A stretch of 64,000 nt of DNA from Sphagnum magellanicum (GCA_021904315.1 CM038922.1:15475347-15539346), one strand, 5' to 3'. Shown: positions 18,701 to 31,489, numbered from the stretch's first letter. Translations and numbers: made by a program. Notes: a model not told the origin generated them from the sequence alone.

Positions 18701-18940
18701 GGATGTACCTGGCCTGTCACTTCCTGATCCTTTTGATGATTGCAAAGCAGGAGTGTCAAGATGCAACACATCACAGGTGACTTGCTGCACACTGTTGATC
18801 ACTACGGGTGCCTGGATTGAGATAACTCTGGTGGAAGCATCCCTGGTAGGAGCTTGCTGATCAGCAGCAGACTGCCGGAGGTACTTAAGAGGTTGCGATG
18901 AAATAGAATGCTCAAGTGGGCGCTTACATTCACCATTCAT
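15703..18940 (-). CDS. ARID1: ARID-ELM2-SANT nuclear protein (ARID1-like), 3 coding exons
   Basis: This is a putative chromatin-associated transcription regulator. Coding exons in transcript order: 18940-18709, 18398-17338, 16899-15703. They total 2,490 nt (829 aa), in phase 1 then 0. The start is the ATG at 18,940; the open frame reaches 12 bases further upstream, but a GTGCAG acceptor ends there. An ARID-like domain lies at residues about 215-285 (MGRPLLVRMGEKEVNLLSLY, then RWVNIMGGYKKVTDCGKWATI). An ELM2-type segment is at about 482-600 (KRVPVGSDFQAF, SSRWLGSRVWPPSGG, GSLECVRLHVE). A SANT/Myb domain is at about 604-656 (WTRKEEKMFKALV, LVSYYFNVFVLRRRAIQNRR), followed by an acidic DSDDDETE tract. 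The order matches the Arabidopsis ARID1/ARID2 group. Arabidopsis ARID1 is reported to work with a histone deacetylase in pollen, so transfer of that role to this plant is inference. It is longer than the Arabidopsis protein, mainly in low-complexity linkers. Confidence 0.93.
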
Positions 18941-21300
18941 TTTGTTCTGCACAAGCTACCCTTATAGATCCACCTGTAGCTACAAATTAACACTGCAGCA
19001 AATAAGAACCCAAGCATGACTGAAAAAATCAACATAGACAGACATGTCTGAACTACAACTCATAAGAATTTGGGTGTCACACCTCTCTATTTTGTTTGCA
19101 CTTAGTATAGTCTAAGAGCTACGCTCTGTTTGTAACAGACTGAATAATGGATTTGCTTTTCCAAATCATGACCACAGGCCTAGAGCCCTGTTGTAAAGCC
19201 TTGCATGGCATCTAATCCTGGCCCTCATGACCATCTGAGCTCCCCAAAACACACACACAACTACACTCATTGATTGCACCCCTGGGCAAGGGCTGGAAAA
19301 GAAGTATCAAACCCAACCTGGAAGCAGAGAGGGTGTTGGTGGCCGTGCATACAATGAGGTCCTTGTTCAGCTCTCTGGGGCTAGACCTACTCATGGTCAG
19401 ATATCTGAATGCCCAAGTATTTTCCCACAGTTTGAGATTCCATGGATAGCACACTTTATTTACAATCTCACCAATTGATTTCTCCACCCTGAGATTACCA
19501 CCTTAATATGCACATAAGAAGGTTGGAAACCGCAACCCTATACAGGGCAGCATGAGGTGTACCAAGAGGCTATTGGGTACAACATTGGTATATTACAATC
19601 ATATGGTACTATTTACTTACTACAGTTTTGATTGGACCAATGAGCATCTGAATACACAAGCATTTGAGAAAAAAAATAAACTAGAGGATTGTTGATTTGA
19701 AGCTACATCATAGGAGGCTGCAAATTTCAAGGTTGCTGATTAACTGGAAGAGCAAGCCATAGCACACACAAAGTTGACACACCAGATCAGCACTATGTAC
19801 AGGTCTCAAAACTTTGTAGCTTTCTATGCCTGCACATGAACTGTAAGATTGTAAAAGGTTTGGCAACTCCCCAGATGATGATGATGATGATGATGATGAA
19901 CACATCATGTATGACTGGAAATCATACATTGAAACCTGACACATAAGAACTGACATATGTGGACTATGTTGTAATCTTTTACATGTTGTAACAGGGACAC
20001 GGTAATTGCTCAAATCTTTCACAGTGAACTTGGAAAAGCCCCTTGGTTTCCACAGTTAGGATATAAAGGGTTTGATTGGACTGGACATCTGTTAGTGACT
20101 GGTAAGGAGGGTATAGAAAGAGAGAGTATGTGCAATGTTGACTTCTAGAGCTTGAGGAAGATGGGAAACTTTGTAACAGTCATAAGTAAGTGGAGGAGCA
20201 ACACGGTTGGTTTGTTTTGCCCCCAAAATCTTCCTCTGAGGTTTTGATTTGGGAAGCCCCCTAGAGGTAGGTTTCCCACGATCTGGAGGACAGACTGGCT
20301 GATGCTGCAGCCCTGCTTACACCACCACCAGTTGCAGAGGGGCCCAAGAAACCAGAGCTGCCGGCTTGATTCTTAACTCCGATGATATACTGATCTCTCT
20401 AAATAGCATGCACAACCATTGTGGGGGGAGGAGGGATCGGAACCTATAACTAACAGCTTGCACGATGGTCGGCCCTACAACCCCAGTAGGGATGGGTTCT
20501 ACCTACCTAGAGTATGCACTATGCACCTGGGGCATGGAAAAACGATACCACAGAGTTATATGCTAAAAACAAAAACAAAAAAAACCATGGCAACAACATG
20601 AGAGAGATGAGAGACACAGAGAAAAATAGAGAAAGATCGATACAAGAAAGATCGAAGCAACTCACATGCCATGCAGACAGGGGAGCAGAAAAGGGGGGGA
20701 GGGGTGAGACAACGGCAGGGGAACCAGATTGAAACGGCGATGCTACTCCCGAGGGGCTCCTCCCCGCATCATCATCATCATCATCGCCTGCGCCTCTCTC
20801 TTTCTCTCTCTCTCTCTCTCTTTAGGGCTCCATACCACCGGAACCCTAATCCTTGAGACCCTGCTGTGAAACCCCAATCCAAACCAAACCAAAAACAAGT
20901 CCTAACCGGAAAAACTCGATGAAGGAAGGAACGAAAAAAAGGGGGGCACAAAACAGAAAAAAAATAATAATAGAAATTTAAAATTTTTAAAAAAAAACAC
21001 AAGAAGAAAAACAAAGAACAAAGAAGCAAAACAAGAAGAACAAGACGACGATGACGACGACGACGAAGAACTTGAAGAAGGAAGAGGATTGCAAAAGGGT
21101 GATTGATGAAATGAATGCTTTGGAAGGTCCTTATGATGCAAATCAGTGATGCTGGGAATGATAGCGACGCCGACGACGAGGAGGATGATGAGAAGAGATG
21201 AAGGAGATGAAGAAAGAATGAAAGAAAGAAAGAGAGAAAGAAAAAGAAGAAGAAGAAGATTGTACTTAGTTGAAAGAAGATTTTCCTACTTATTTAGTTC
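18941..21300 (-). promoter_or_regulatory. Probable 5' leader, leader intron and promoter of the ARID gene
   Basis: On the minus strand, GTGCAG lies just upstream of AACAAAATG (acceptor at 18,948-18,947). A strong donor GGCAT|GTGAGT lies at 20,665. Joined, they give a 5'-UTR intron of about 1.72 kb. The DNA from about 20,670 to 21,260 is what a plant leader usually looks like on that strand: CT/GA microsatellites (20,795-20,822), a GAT/CAT run (20,766-20,790), GAA and CGT-type runs (21,040-21,270) and local GC enrichment. A GAT microsatellite at 19,874-19,899 would be inside the intron. The exact transcription start is not visible. Confidence 0.5.
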
Positions 21301-21829
21301 CTCATGTTTAAACCTACATTTTTTATTTCATTTATTTATTTATTTATTTATTTTTCTACCAACTAAGGACCCAATGTAAATCTAAATAGGTGATTCTTGT
21401 TTTTAGGGTTTTTTCTATCTAAATAAGAATTATAGGGTCCTTAAAAAAATTAATTATGTAGGTTTATAATTGCATCATTCTTATTTTTTTTAAACTATTT
21501 TATTTATTTATTTATTTTAATTCCAACAAACAACTACCCAAAACCTTAAGTTAGAATCCAAAAAATCTGGCCATATTTTTAGCTTAATGTATTCGAAGTG
21601 GGGTTTTTTTTTTTTCCAGTTTTTGGATATTAAAAATTTCCAAAATTTTAGGAAATTTAGTAAAATTTACACTGGAACTTGAAAAAAACACATTTTCCCC
21701 AAAAAATTCCCCTTCTTTTTTTCTTTTTTTTTTAAAACAAATTTTTTTGTCCAAATCAAAATCACTAATACAGAAGGACAGCTTTTATAAAGAGCTGAGA
21801 ATTTCCCCTCCCTTAGGCTACCTTTGTTT
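21301..21829. other. AT-rich spacer with simple repeats
   Basis: TTTA tetranucleotide runs occur at 21,325-21,352 and 21,498-21,518, with several A and T homopolymers. Nothing coding is seen. Confidence 0.5.
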
Positions 21830-22330
21830 TAAGGTCCCATACGGACTAGCAGGCTGTCCTTACATGACATTGTAAGGTCCGAAACAGGCTGTCACCAAAT
21901 TATGACAGGTCTTTTGAAGTACAGGAGAAGGGGTCTATCTATGTTTGGAACTTTCTAGAACTGTTGGTTTTCTACTTGTAAGGGCCCTAGACAGGGACTG
22001 GTGGGGATTGTTTACACCCAAACAATCCCCACCAGTCCCTGTCTAGGGCCTTACTACAAGTTTCTGTAAGGTCCGATACAAGCTGTCATCAAAATAGGAC
22101 AAGGATTTTATTTAAGTAAAGCCAAGGGTCGATTTCAGACAGTTTCTAGAATTGTTGGTTTCTGCTTATGGGTTCGTAAACAAGTCCCTGCCAGTCCCTG
22201 TCTAGGGCCCTTACAAGCTTCTGTAAGATCCCATACAGGCTGTCATCAAAATACAACAGCATTTTAAAGTAGGTGAAGGGTCTATTTCAGACCGTTTCTA
22301 GAATTTCTGGGCCTCTCAGGATAGGTACCT
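21830..22330. repeat. Three diverged repeat units containing a palindrome
   Basis: A unit of about 180-230 bp occurs three times. Each contains AAGGTCC or AAGATCC with ATACAGGCTGTCATCAAAAT, then GGGTCTATTTCAGACC, then TTTCTAGAATTGTTGGTTT. Between the first two units, an inverted repeat of about 35-40 bp arms (21,975-22,060) has its centre at about 22,014-22,019; the right arm is the reverse complement of the left apart from a few differences near the outer ends. The third unit carries a copy of GTCCCTGTCTAGGGCCC. It could be a non-autonomous DNA transposon with tandem copies; no transposase is present. Confidence 0.75.
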
Positions 22331-24146
22331 AGACCCTTCTCTTATGCAAAACTGCCTTTTACACAACATTTTTGTAATTATGGGATATTATTATTATTAT
22401 TATTATTATTCATTTATTTTATTTTATTTTATTTTATTTTTCAGTTTTGTTAGAAAGGGGGGAGGGGGTTTCAGATGGGATGCTCTTCTTCTTGTTGGGT
22501 GCATGTGTGAAACTGAGAAGAAAAGAGGGTTGTCAGGGGAATCTTGGGAATTTGATTGGTTCTCCTTTAGTTTGGTGGCTAGATAAGATTTAGGGTTAGG
22601 GTTCTCCAAGGCCAAACTCTATGGAATGAGTCCAATAGGTAGGTACATAGGTAGGTACGTAGTATCATGTATGATGTGGTTGTTTGTTCACCACGGAATA
22701 ATGAGTATTTTACACTATTGGCCCTAGAGAAGAGAAGGAAAGTTTAGGGAGGTGTGGGCCCTTATTCTCGTAATCCCCTTGCCCTTGTGCTTTTTACCCT
22801 AAACTTTTAATTAACACACATAATTGAACATGGCTTTAACACCTACAATAACATGTTGAAACAAAAATTGCAACCCAAAACTCATCCGTGGATCATGTTA
22901 TGTGTAGTTTGATGCAAACTAAAACCCTTCATCTTTATCTCCCATGAAGTACTAGAGGCTTAAGTTTCAACCATCTACGTATTCGTATCCGAGGAAAGAT
23001 TGTTCCTTAGATGAAGAAAGCCCTTTAGTGTGAAGTGCGACTTTTGTGGTGTTTTGAAGGGATACATAAAACTCATCAAAATTTTATGTGTTTTGAGGAT
23101 GATTTTATTTCATAATATCGTGCATTTAGTAACTTTAAGGATTTTGTAAGGCTCCCATCAAACTATCGTGATATTACATAGTACCTTAATAGAATATGTC
23201 CTTTCACTTTCGCATCATCAAAGGTAAGGTGCATGTGTTGATCTTCCACCATATCTATATTTTCATTATTGATAGGTTTTGTTTTCCCCTCATATTAAAC
23301 ACATGAAATGAGATATATAAATCCTTTTGAGTGTCATGTAAGTAATCCATTCCTTTTGGAATCATGCAATCAAAGATTGTCGTCTTTGGTTTTTGTTATA
23401 TAAATTTATCGTGAGTTCAAACCCATCCCAACATTTTGTCTAACAAATTTTCAAAAATTATTTGCCAACAATCTACATCCACCAAATCACCTTTCCTCGA
23501 TCCGCATCTTCACCACCTAATGATGTGCTTTTCATTAGTTCAAAATGAATTTTAAAAAGCACAAAAACGGTCTCAGTTAATGAAAAATGACTTTTCTACA
23601 CCATGTAATATATTGACTTTAAAACATATTTGTGTAAAATCTACATAACAATACCATAGTTGATGCATTGTGATACGAAAATGTACCTTGTTTTTGTGGT
23701 CATACCAACAATATTTGCACATTAAGCAACTAAAATTTATTCACTCTGAACATCGGTGAGCCTTTTATGCCCACAACTCTCTCAATGACTTTTGACTTAC
23801 AAAAGACATCGTCCATATGAATAGACCTGGGAGAAGGTTTTCCTAAACAATTCACACCACATAGTGACTGAGAGATCAGCTTGTCACCTTCTTCTTCCCT
23901 CAGTCCATTTGCATATTTCAAACATCCCCCGACAATCTAACAACATTGGCTCTGTGATAACTAACACTATTGGAACTTCTGTTGCTTCACACATCAGATT
24001 GACTGAAAATGGTAGCAAACATTCACTTCAGAAGCTCCAAAGGTTGCATCAGAACATTTGGAGTCGGCAACACACCCAATAATGCAGATTAAAGAAAGCC
24101 TCGGATTCCATGCCTTTCTTCGCAGTGTCCAGCAAGAAAATATGAA
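22331..24146. other. Spacer, including the PDI-like gene's 3' UTR
   Basis: TTA and TTTTA microsatellites occur at about 22,388-22,440. A GGTAGGTAC/ATAGGTAGG run lies near 22,637-22,660. No exon-like sequence is recognised. The right end, just below the stop codon at 24,147, should be 3' UTR of the minus-strand gene. Confidence 0.5.
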
Positions 24147-27100
24147 TCAAAGTTCATCCTTAGGCAACTCAGAACTCAGATCACTCTCAGGAGAACCTAC
24201 CATAACTACTTCTTGAGCAGAATTTATTTGTGGTTGACCCTCATCCAAGTTTTCCCCATTCATTGTGGTGCTATCAGTTGCTTGGGCTACATTCTCCTCA
24301 TTTCTGTCTTTCCCCTTCAAGGAGGAGGATGGAAAAGTTGCAAAATCCGAGCTTGTATCCTTCTCAAGAGCAGCATGAACCTCTCCAGTGGGTTCAATCT
24401 TCCCCTGGTCCTCTTCTCCTGGTTGTGACTTTGAACTGGTGATCTCAGCATTTTGAGCTGCTCCTTTCTTACTTTTTGCCTCCTCCTTTAAGGAAACAAA
24501 TGGAATAGCTGCATTTTCTTTCACAAACTGCAGCAGTCCTTTGAAGCTGGGTCGCTCGGGTGCCACTATCTGCAGTTCGTCATCTCAACATCAGCAATTC
24601 ATCACTATTGATACAGAATACATGAACTTTGAAGGAGCATACAAGGACCAGTGGCAGGACAACGATAGACAGCCAAGATGGAGAAAGGTGAAGGAACACA
24701 GTTGGCTCTCACAGGAATGCTGCTCTTCCTGGCTGGGAAGAAAAGAAGTGATGGAAAACTGAGCACCTCCTGCAATTTCAATAAGGCAACATACATCAAA
24801 GCCAATCTACTAACTTCACAGCAAACTAGGTAGGGAGATAAACAACTAGCTCCAGTAGACAACAAGAAAGATAGTAGAAGCATACCTTGAGCAAGGGATG
24901 CTCATTAGCAGAGGCATCAATTCTTGCCAACACCAAAGAGGGAACTCCTTCTACATATCGTGCCAGTTTCTCAAAAGTCCGATTCACCTTCTCGCATGCC
25001 ACACACCACGGTGTATACACCTGCTCCACACACACACACCATACATCCACACTGTTTTATTTAATTCCTCCAACAGAGCTGAATGATGTTGATGACATTG
25101 CACTTCATAGTGCAAGGACTGCGGGTGAACAGCTTGACTGGAGGATAGGTTCCACTTATAAGGCCACAATTTGACAAGATTGGGTCCACTCCCAGCTTTG
25201 AAGAATCTCTAGCACATGCCAACAACAGTGTCCATGGAAGCTGGAGATGTGGAAAGCTTACTTGTAAAAACACATCTTTTGTTTCATCCAGCACAATCAA
25301 GTCAAATGTCTTTCCCACTATGGTTGTGACCAGTCCTACATTCTGCAGGGTGCACAAAAAGTTCAATCAGAAAGATGGAGGCAAAAAAATTGACCACACC
25401 AGGAACTGACCCCAATAGAAGCTTTTTGGAACACTATTGGTATACATGCCCACTATATGGATGGATGCTCATGTGAAACAAAGTACTCAACTGAGCTCTA
25501 GATTCAAAACTTCCAATTTGTTTGCCAGTACACAGCACAATCAAATCTCTGCATGCTTGTTAATGCCCTTCTTTTACTTCTTCACAATAACTGTAATGCT
25601 CACAAAATATATACCTCTGTTGGCACTGGTTGAGATTTGTAGTATAAAGGTAGCTTTCCTTCAAGAAAATCAGCTGCAAATGCCTGTAAATAAGCAGATG
25701 GAACAATATGGCAATCAAAATACAATTACAACCATATCACTGCATACAACCTTTATGGTTTCAACATGCCCTGTATCGAAAAAAATTGATTACAGGAGAA
25801 TTCAGATGCACCCTTGCAGGCTCTCACAAAGGTCCCATCATGCCAGCATCCTGAGCAGATTTTCGAGCTTAGTAAATTCAACAGCACAGAGACAGCATTC
25901 ACGTCTACAAATCATGTGACCTGAGTATGAAGAGATAATCAATGCTCAGACTTCACCTTTAAGCTGTGCAATGTGATTTCTGAATCCAAGAGGTACCTAG
26001 AGCCATCCTCATTGTGAAAACCTGCAACCTATCAACAAACCAAACAACAATGCCATCATAAGCAATAGTACTGGACAAGCCAGACATCCTGAGAGGAACA
26101 CAGACTCCACACAATTACTGATGGACTATCCCCACCTGAGTTGTTTGCCTCTCTTAATCTGCAAATTTGAAACCTGTAACAGTCTCTTGTGAGTAAGCTT
26201 TCTTACAAGAGTATAGGATAGTGCAGACTTTCTGTGCACATCTCAGAAATGACAGGGAACCATGAAAGTGCACTGATTGTGCCTAGAATGGATAAGTCCA
26301 CAGAAAACTACAATACACGCTGGTGGTGTCTCACATTATTGCCAGAGGTTCAGAGCATTATCAATATTCTTCATGGTTCCTCTCTACAGTTCACACTACA
26401 TTTTAACTCCCAACCACTGCAAACCCATTGATAAGCTTCTGCAAGCACAGCCCTGGGAATCCCCTAATGAAATAGATTAGTCTGATAGATTTGTTGGCCC
26501 ATCTAGCTACTGAGCTTCCAAACATCCATAACTTCTCTAGACAGCAGCAGCTGTGTGCTTGCAATCACAATAGAAGGACAGCTGCACTAATCAGCCAAGT
26601 TCCTGGGGTCATGACCCAACTTACAGCTGGTTTGTCTGTTTGCAGACCATAGACAGCAAGCATGGGCCTGGAAAAGTCTTCATCTGCTAAGTCCACCACC
26701 AGAAACATAACCTGTAGGGATCATAAACAGTTCCATCACATGCACTTCCCGCAACACACAGAATGATGATCACTCAAGTAATGTAATGTGCTAGGCAAAT
26801 CTTAAAGCAACCCAATGAACACCAGAAGATGACATCATATCCTCCAGCGATCAAATCTTTGATTCTTGCATCTGCCTTGTAGCTGAAACATCCACAAAGA
26901 GCCTGTGAAGAATGAAAGTGGGACTAATGGACCAATCCAGTCAACTACAACTTGTGGAACAAGTTGAGGACCAGGCTCTACAACAAAATGCATTATGTGT
27001 GATGAGTTCAGCATGGAAAAACCTTGCCATTGAAGTCTTTGGCTACAGCCTGGTAGAGATCTCTCAAAGCTTCATAATCCTTTGATTCAGCAAACAGTAA

Positions 27101-28939
27101 AACCTACATCACCAACAGACCATTTCATTATTCACTAGCCAGAAGAGAAACTCCCAATCTCTGATGAGGTAGGACGCGTGAACCTGGATATCCATGGTAT
27201 TCCCCATGTGCTGCATCACTCAGTACATATAAAATACAACAAAGAACACATGACTAGCCTCTGCAAAACTCAAGTGATTCAGTTTATTTGCCCATGCAGC
27301 AACAGACACATGCAAAGAAGAGGTGATTTCTACAACCATCACATTGGGGGAAATTGAGCAATGAACCAAATGAAATGAGTAATTCTGGAATTAGACATAC
27401 ATGGTGCTTGATGGGACTTGAGTAAACTCTGCGAGCTGTGGTTGAATTCAAGCAGGAGACGAGTGGATGCTTGTTCAACTCCACAAAGGACAAAATCTCT
27501 GATTCAGAATAGTGGCCACCTACACCACCTCACCAAACATCACAATGAGAGAGACCTTTGTACACTGCGAGATTTGGCACAAAGACCAATATCTCCACCC
27601 AACACATCATAAGAGAAAACATGGTAATGAAAGCCAATAGAATACGCACCAAAAGCAGCAAAGTTCACAGCCTGTGGCTTGCGCAATGCAATAAATGGTG
27701 GCTTGATAAAGAGTTGCACAATGTCTACATTTGTGGTTTGCAAAAACTCCGTTCCTTCTTCTGCAATAGCCGCTGCAATGAACTCTTCATACTCTGGCCC
27801 CTGCAAATAAAAATCATCAAAGATAAATCTTCACGATGGTCTCTCACAAAATGGATCATGTATGATGAGTTCAGCATGGAAGATCTCAAGATCATGATCA
27901 TTCTCAGAGTAGCTCCTCAGGCAGCGCACCAGCCAAGAAGAAGCTCAAACCTCAAGGATTGAATATATCCATATACTCTGGATGAAAGACCTTTGAATTG
28001 ACTACTCTATTTGAGGCACAAAACATAGAGCAATGCAACAAAAGATTGGGATTTTTTTTCTACCTCAAACTTCTCAAAGTAGCTGATAACAACAGCCACA
28101 TTCTTGTTCAAAAAAGCTTCAGCCTCTGCCTTGGTTGAGATGGTGGTTGCAGCAAACCCTGTCCTTTTGCGCACCCAATTCACCATCTCCTCCCTGCAGC
28201 ACCACTGCTGTAATCTTTCAGGGTTCTCCATGGCCATCATCATCAAGGTCTTAAAGAGATTGTGTTTCCTACTACACAAATCCGCAGATTTACTTAGTAA
28301 GTCTAGAGATCTTTCATTCTTTTTTACTTACCCAGAGCAATGCTGCTAACCCTGAGAGAGAGAAAGAAAGAAAGAAAAGCAACCAAACCTGGAGTGGCCA
28401 GAAGTGTAGCGCTGGAACGTGCCATTGGTGAAGAAGAGAAGAGCAGGGAAGCCTTTGATGCTGTACTGAGAAGCAGTACTGGGGTTATTGACAGCATCAA
28501 GCTTGGCAAACACTACTGTGCTCCCACTCTCGGCAAGGAGTCTGGAAACCAGAGCAAAATCTTCCATCAATGCGGAGCTGCGCGTACACCATGGTGCATA
28601 TCCGAGCAAGAACACATACTCGTGGGATCCTAGCACCTTGTCCACGGTCCGATCGTTGATATCCAGCAACAGCGCTCGCCCAAAGACCGGAGCTGCTGTT
28701 CCGCTACTCCCTTCCTCCTCATCCTCCAAGTCTTCCAAGTCTTCCAAGTCTTCCAAATCCTCCAAATCCTCGCCTTCAACATCCTCCTCGTCAGCTGCTG
28801 CTGCTGCTGCTGATTCCCGTTGGATCTCAGAAGCCACCAAAGTTGTCAGGAGCAGCAAAACGAGGAGGAGGGAAAAAATGCTACACCAACGGCGACGAAA
28901 AGAACAAGAACAAGAACAAGTGACCACCACTGCACTCAT
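24147..28939 (-). CDS. ER protein disulfide isomerase-like protein (PDIL1-5/1-6 type), 12 exons
   Basis: This is a four-domain (a-b-b'-a') thioredoxin-fold protein of the ER lumen. Exons in transcript order: 28939-28389, 28193-28064, 27800-27650, 27519-27401, 27103-27023, 26711-26625, 26028-25957, 25683-25615, 25342-25262, 25020-24886, 24769-24700, 24565-24147. They total 1,965 nt (654 aa), in phase throughout. The N-terminus has a signal peptide (basic, then FSLLLVLLLLTTLVAS), followed by Ala and Glu/Asp-rich repeats. Domain a has APWCTRS, a CxxS site. Domain a' has TPWCVAC, a full CxxC site. The protein ends in an acidic, low-complexity tail and KDEL. The CxxS/CxxC pair matches the plant PDIL1-5/1-6 subgroup. 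A CxxS site can form mixed disulfides and isomerise but is poor at net oxidation, so holding or reshuffling substrates is likely (inference). The donor of exon 11 (AACT|GTGTTC) and the acceptor GATAG of exon 12 are the least certain junction; they were chosen because they keep phase. Confidence 0.93.
28700..28815 (-). repeat. In-frame acidic repeat in the PDI-like gene
   Basis: The coding strand has a 9-nt unit (GAA/GAT-GAC-TTG type) repeated about six times, giving EDLEDLEDLEDLEDLED. A GCA run just before it gives six alanines. Both lie directly after the signal peptide, so they form the mature N-terminus. The unit length is a multiple of three, so copy number can change without breaking the frame. 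Confidence 0.8.
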
Positions 28940-31489
28940 CTCGTGAGCAGCCCGCCACCACCCACACTTTCAAACACAGAAGCTGAAAAAACAAGAGAGA
29001 AAGAAACCGCGATCAGTTGACGATGGACCACAACACTTGTAAAACCACCGCAACAGCAATGTGGATTGAGTTCTCCGTGTAAAACCTCCCCCCTTCTTTC
29101 CCAGTTCTTCTTGCTCACATTGCGCGCAACAAAGTTCTTCGAGACGCCGCCGCTGTCGTCGTCGTCGTCGTCGTCTTAGTCCGTCGTCGAAGTGCAAGAG
29201 CTTCGCCCTTTCGTCAAGCTGCCAACAAGAAGAAGAGCTTGCGGTGCATTGTCGGTGTGAATGCGCCGAAAGAATTTCAACCAAAAACACCTCCTAACAA
29301 ACAAGCAGCCTTTTTTTTTATAAGACATTTGGCGACCAAAAAAAACCCCCAGTGCGAATTGTACAAAGGCGTGTTTTATTTTTTTTGGGTGGGGGGGGGT
29401 GGATTTTTGGCAAAAGTCGCCATATTTTGAGGAAAAGAAGTCTCATTTCGCCATATTTAGACAATGAGATGTTCCTCCTCCTACTGGTCGCCATAACTAG
29501 TCAGGAATCTTTTTTAAGACTCTACTATATTGTCTGACTTGTAGCCAAATGTGGCTCATTCCTACACTCGGCGTTCAGCAAGCATAGGCTCTTGCCAAAA
29601 AGTTTCATTGCTTCTATCTCCAAGCTCATCAGAGCTGCTCTCCTCCTCGTTTATGCTTGTCATCAATGAGCTAGTCCTTGTGATCTGTGTGTTGCCCACT
29701 TGCGATGGAGTTTTGTTTCCATTAAATTGTAGTCACCAATTGCAATATGTCTTCAATGCTTGTAGCTTTTATCATTGATAGCAAGAGCTCCATGAAATCA
29801 GGAATCTTTCATTGTGATGAGCTCACATTGAAGTTCTAGATTTATTTTTTCAAAGCTTCATGATTGCCACGAAATATATTTTACAAGTTTTTTTTTTCAA
29901 GGTTTGTTTTGTATTTTGTGTTTTACAACTTGAAGTCTTTAAGGATGTTGTGAATCATTTCTATGTGCAAAATGAAGGCTAGTTGAATGCGATTATCATG
30001 ATGTTGATTTTATCCTATTGTTTAGCTTTGAAATTTGTTAGGGACTTTGTGCATAATAACAAGAGTATTCATCATAGCATTCATGATCTACATACAAGAT
30101 TCAAAAGAAGTAAGTCATCTATTGCTTTCCCTTTGATTTTCATGTTTGTGGTAATTACCTATAGGGATTTCCATTTCGTTAATGTTGTTGTCTTTCTTAG
30201 TGAAGATGCAATGTTGGTGTCTTTTTTAGTGGTGGTGTTTTTTTTAATGTTATTCCCTTCTTTAATTTTGATGTCTTTTTTAGTAGTGTTCTCCTCTTCA
30301 ATGTTGTTATGTTAAGTGATGTCGTATGTTTTAATGGTGTTCTATGCTTCAATTTTGGTGTTTTTCTTTCAGTGTTGCTCTTTTTTTTAGTGGTGTTTTA
30401 TGTTTCAATGTTGGTGTTTTTTTTAGTGTTGCATTTCTTTTTTTTTAGTGTTGTTTTATTTTTTAATGTTGTTTTATTTTCCAATGGTGTTCTTTTTTTC
30501 AATGCAATTGTCTTCAATGTTGTTGTCTTCTTTAGTGGTGTTATTAATATTTGTTATGGGCATGAAAACAAACAAATCTATAGGATTTCTTAAATCAAGG
30601 TGAAAACAAGGGCAAGCCTAATTTCAAATCTAAATTGTAAAACAAAAACATGACATGTGTAAAATAAGAATCCAACAAAATTTTATTACAAGAACAAAAT
30701 AAGAACATAACAAAGTTATGACAAGGAAATGTATCCAAAATTGGTGTTAAACAAATTGAACATAATGGGGAATTTCATCTCTATTTATACCTATTGGGCA
30801 CCTAGCTCAAGCTTCCAACCTACATGTGCCCATGTAAACCCATGTGTGCACTTTGAGTGAACTAAAATTCAACTAAAAATGAATTAAGACTAAACTAAAA
30901 CTTAATTAAAAATGAACTGAAAGTTAATTAATAATTAACTAAAAGTTAATTGGAAATGAATTCAAAATGAATTAAAAGTTAAATTGAAGTGAATTAAAAC
31001 TTAATTAAAATCTAACTAATTGTGAATTAAAACTAAACTATAAATTAGATATAAGCTCACTATAAGTCCTAGATGAACATTCATATGTATGAACTCCATA
31101 GCATTAGCATCCATGATAGTATTTGTTTAGAACTAATGTTTTCAATGGTGTTGTATTTAATGGTGTTGATGTTTTTAATGTTGTTTTTTTCAATGTTATT
31201 ATTTTCTTTTGTCACAATGCCACCATTAATATTACATGCTTACAAGTTCCAATATTTCTTTTCAAGACTTTAAAAATTTTGAAATAGGTGGGCCTTTTTT
31301 TCATTCCTACTAATGATAAAACTTTTTCATCTCATGGTTTTGATTTTACATCTTTTTTCCCTTTATTTTTTAATTATAATTTTGATATTTCCAATGCATA
31401 TCACACTACATATGTTCTTATGTCCTTGAGTGGGTTTTCCCTCAACCTTAAAAATAATCTACCCATCCCATCCAAGGTATGAATTAAGA
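28940..31489. other. PDI-like gene upstream region, then low-complexity spacer
   Basis: 28,940-29,300 is GC-richer, with a CGT/GTC microsatellite at about 29,150-29,175. It is the probable promoter and leader of the minus-strand gene. From 29,880 onward the DNA is T/G-rich low complexity. A degenerate motif TTTTTTAGTGGTGTTTTT / AATGTTGTTGTCTT fills 30,180-30,545 and returns at 31,136-31,205. 30,850-31,050 is A-rich with repeated AATTAAAA motifs. I see no gene. Confidence 0.5.

Noticed and set aside
18941-18952. Upstream extension of the ARID reading frame
   Set aside because: It begins at GTG and crosses a GTGCAG splice acceptor; the ATG at 18,940 is the better start.
26830-26900. Exon-like stretch in a PDI-like intron (LFVDV in one frame)
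   Set aside because: It hits a stop, does not keep phase with the exon before it, and the true exon (VMFLVVDLADEDF) is at 26,711-26,625.
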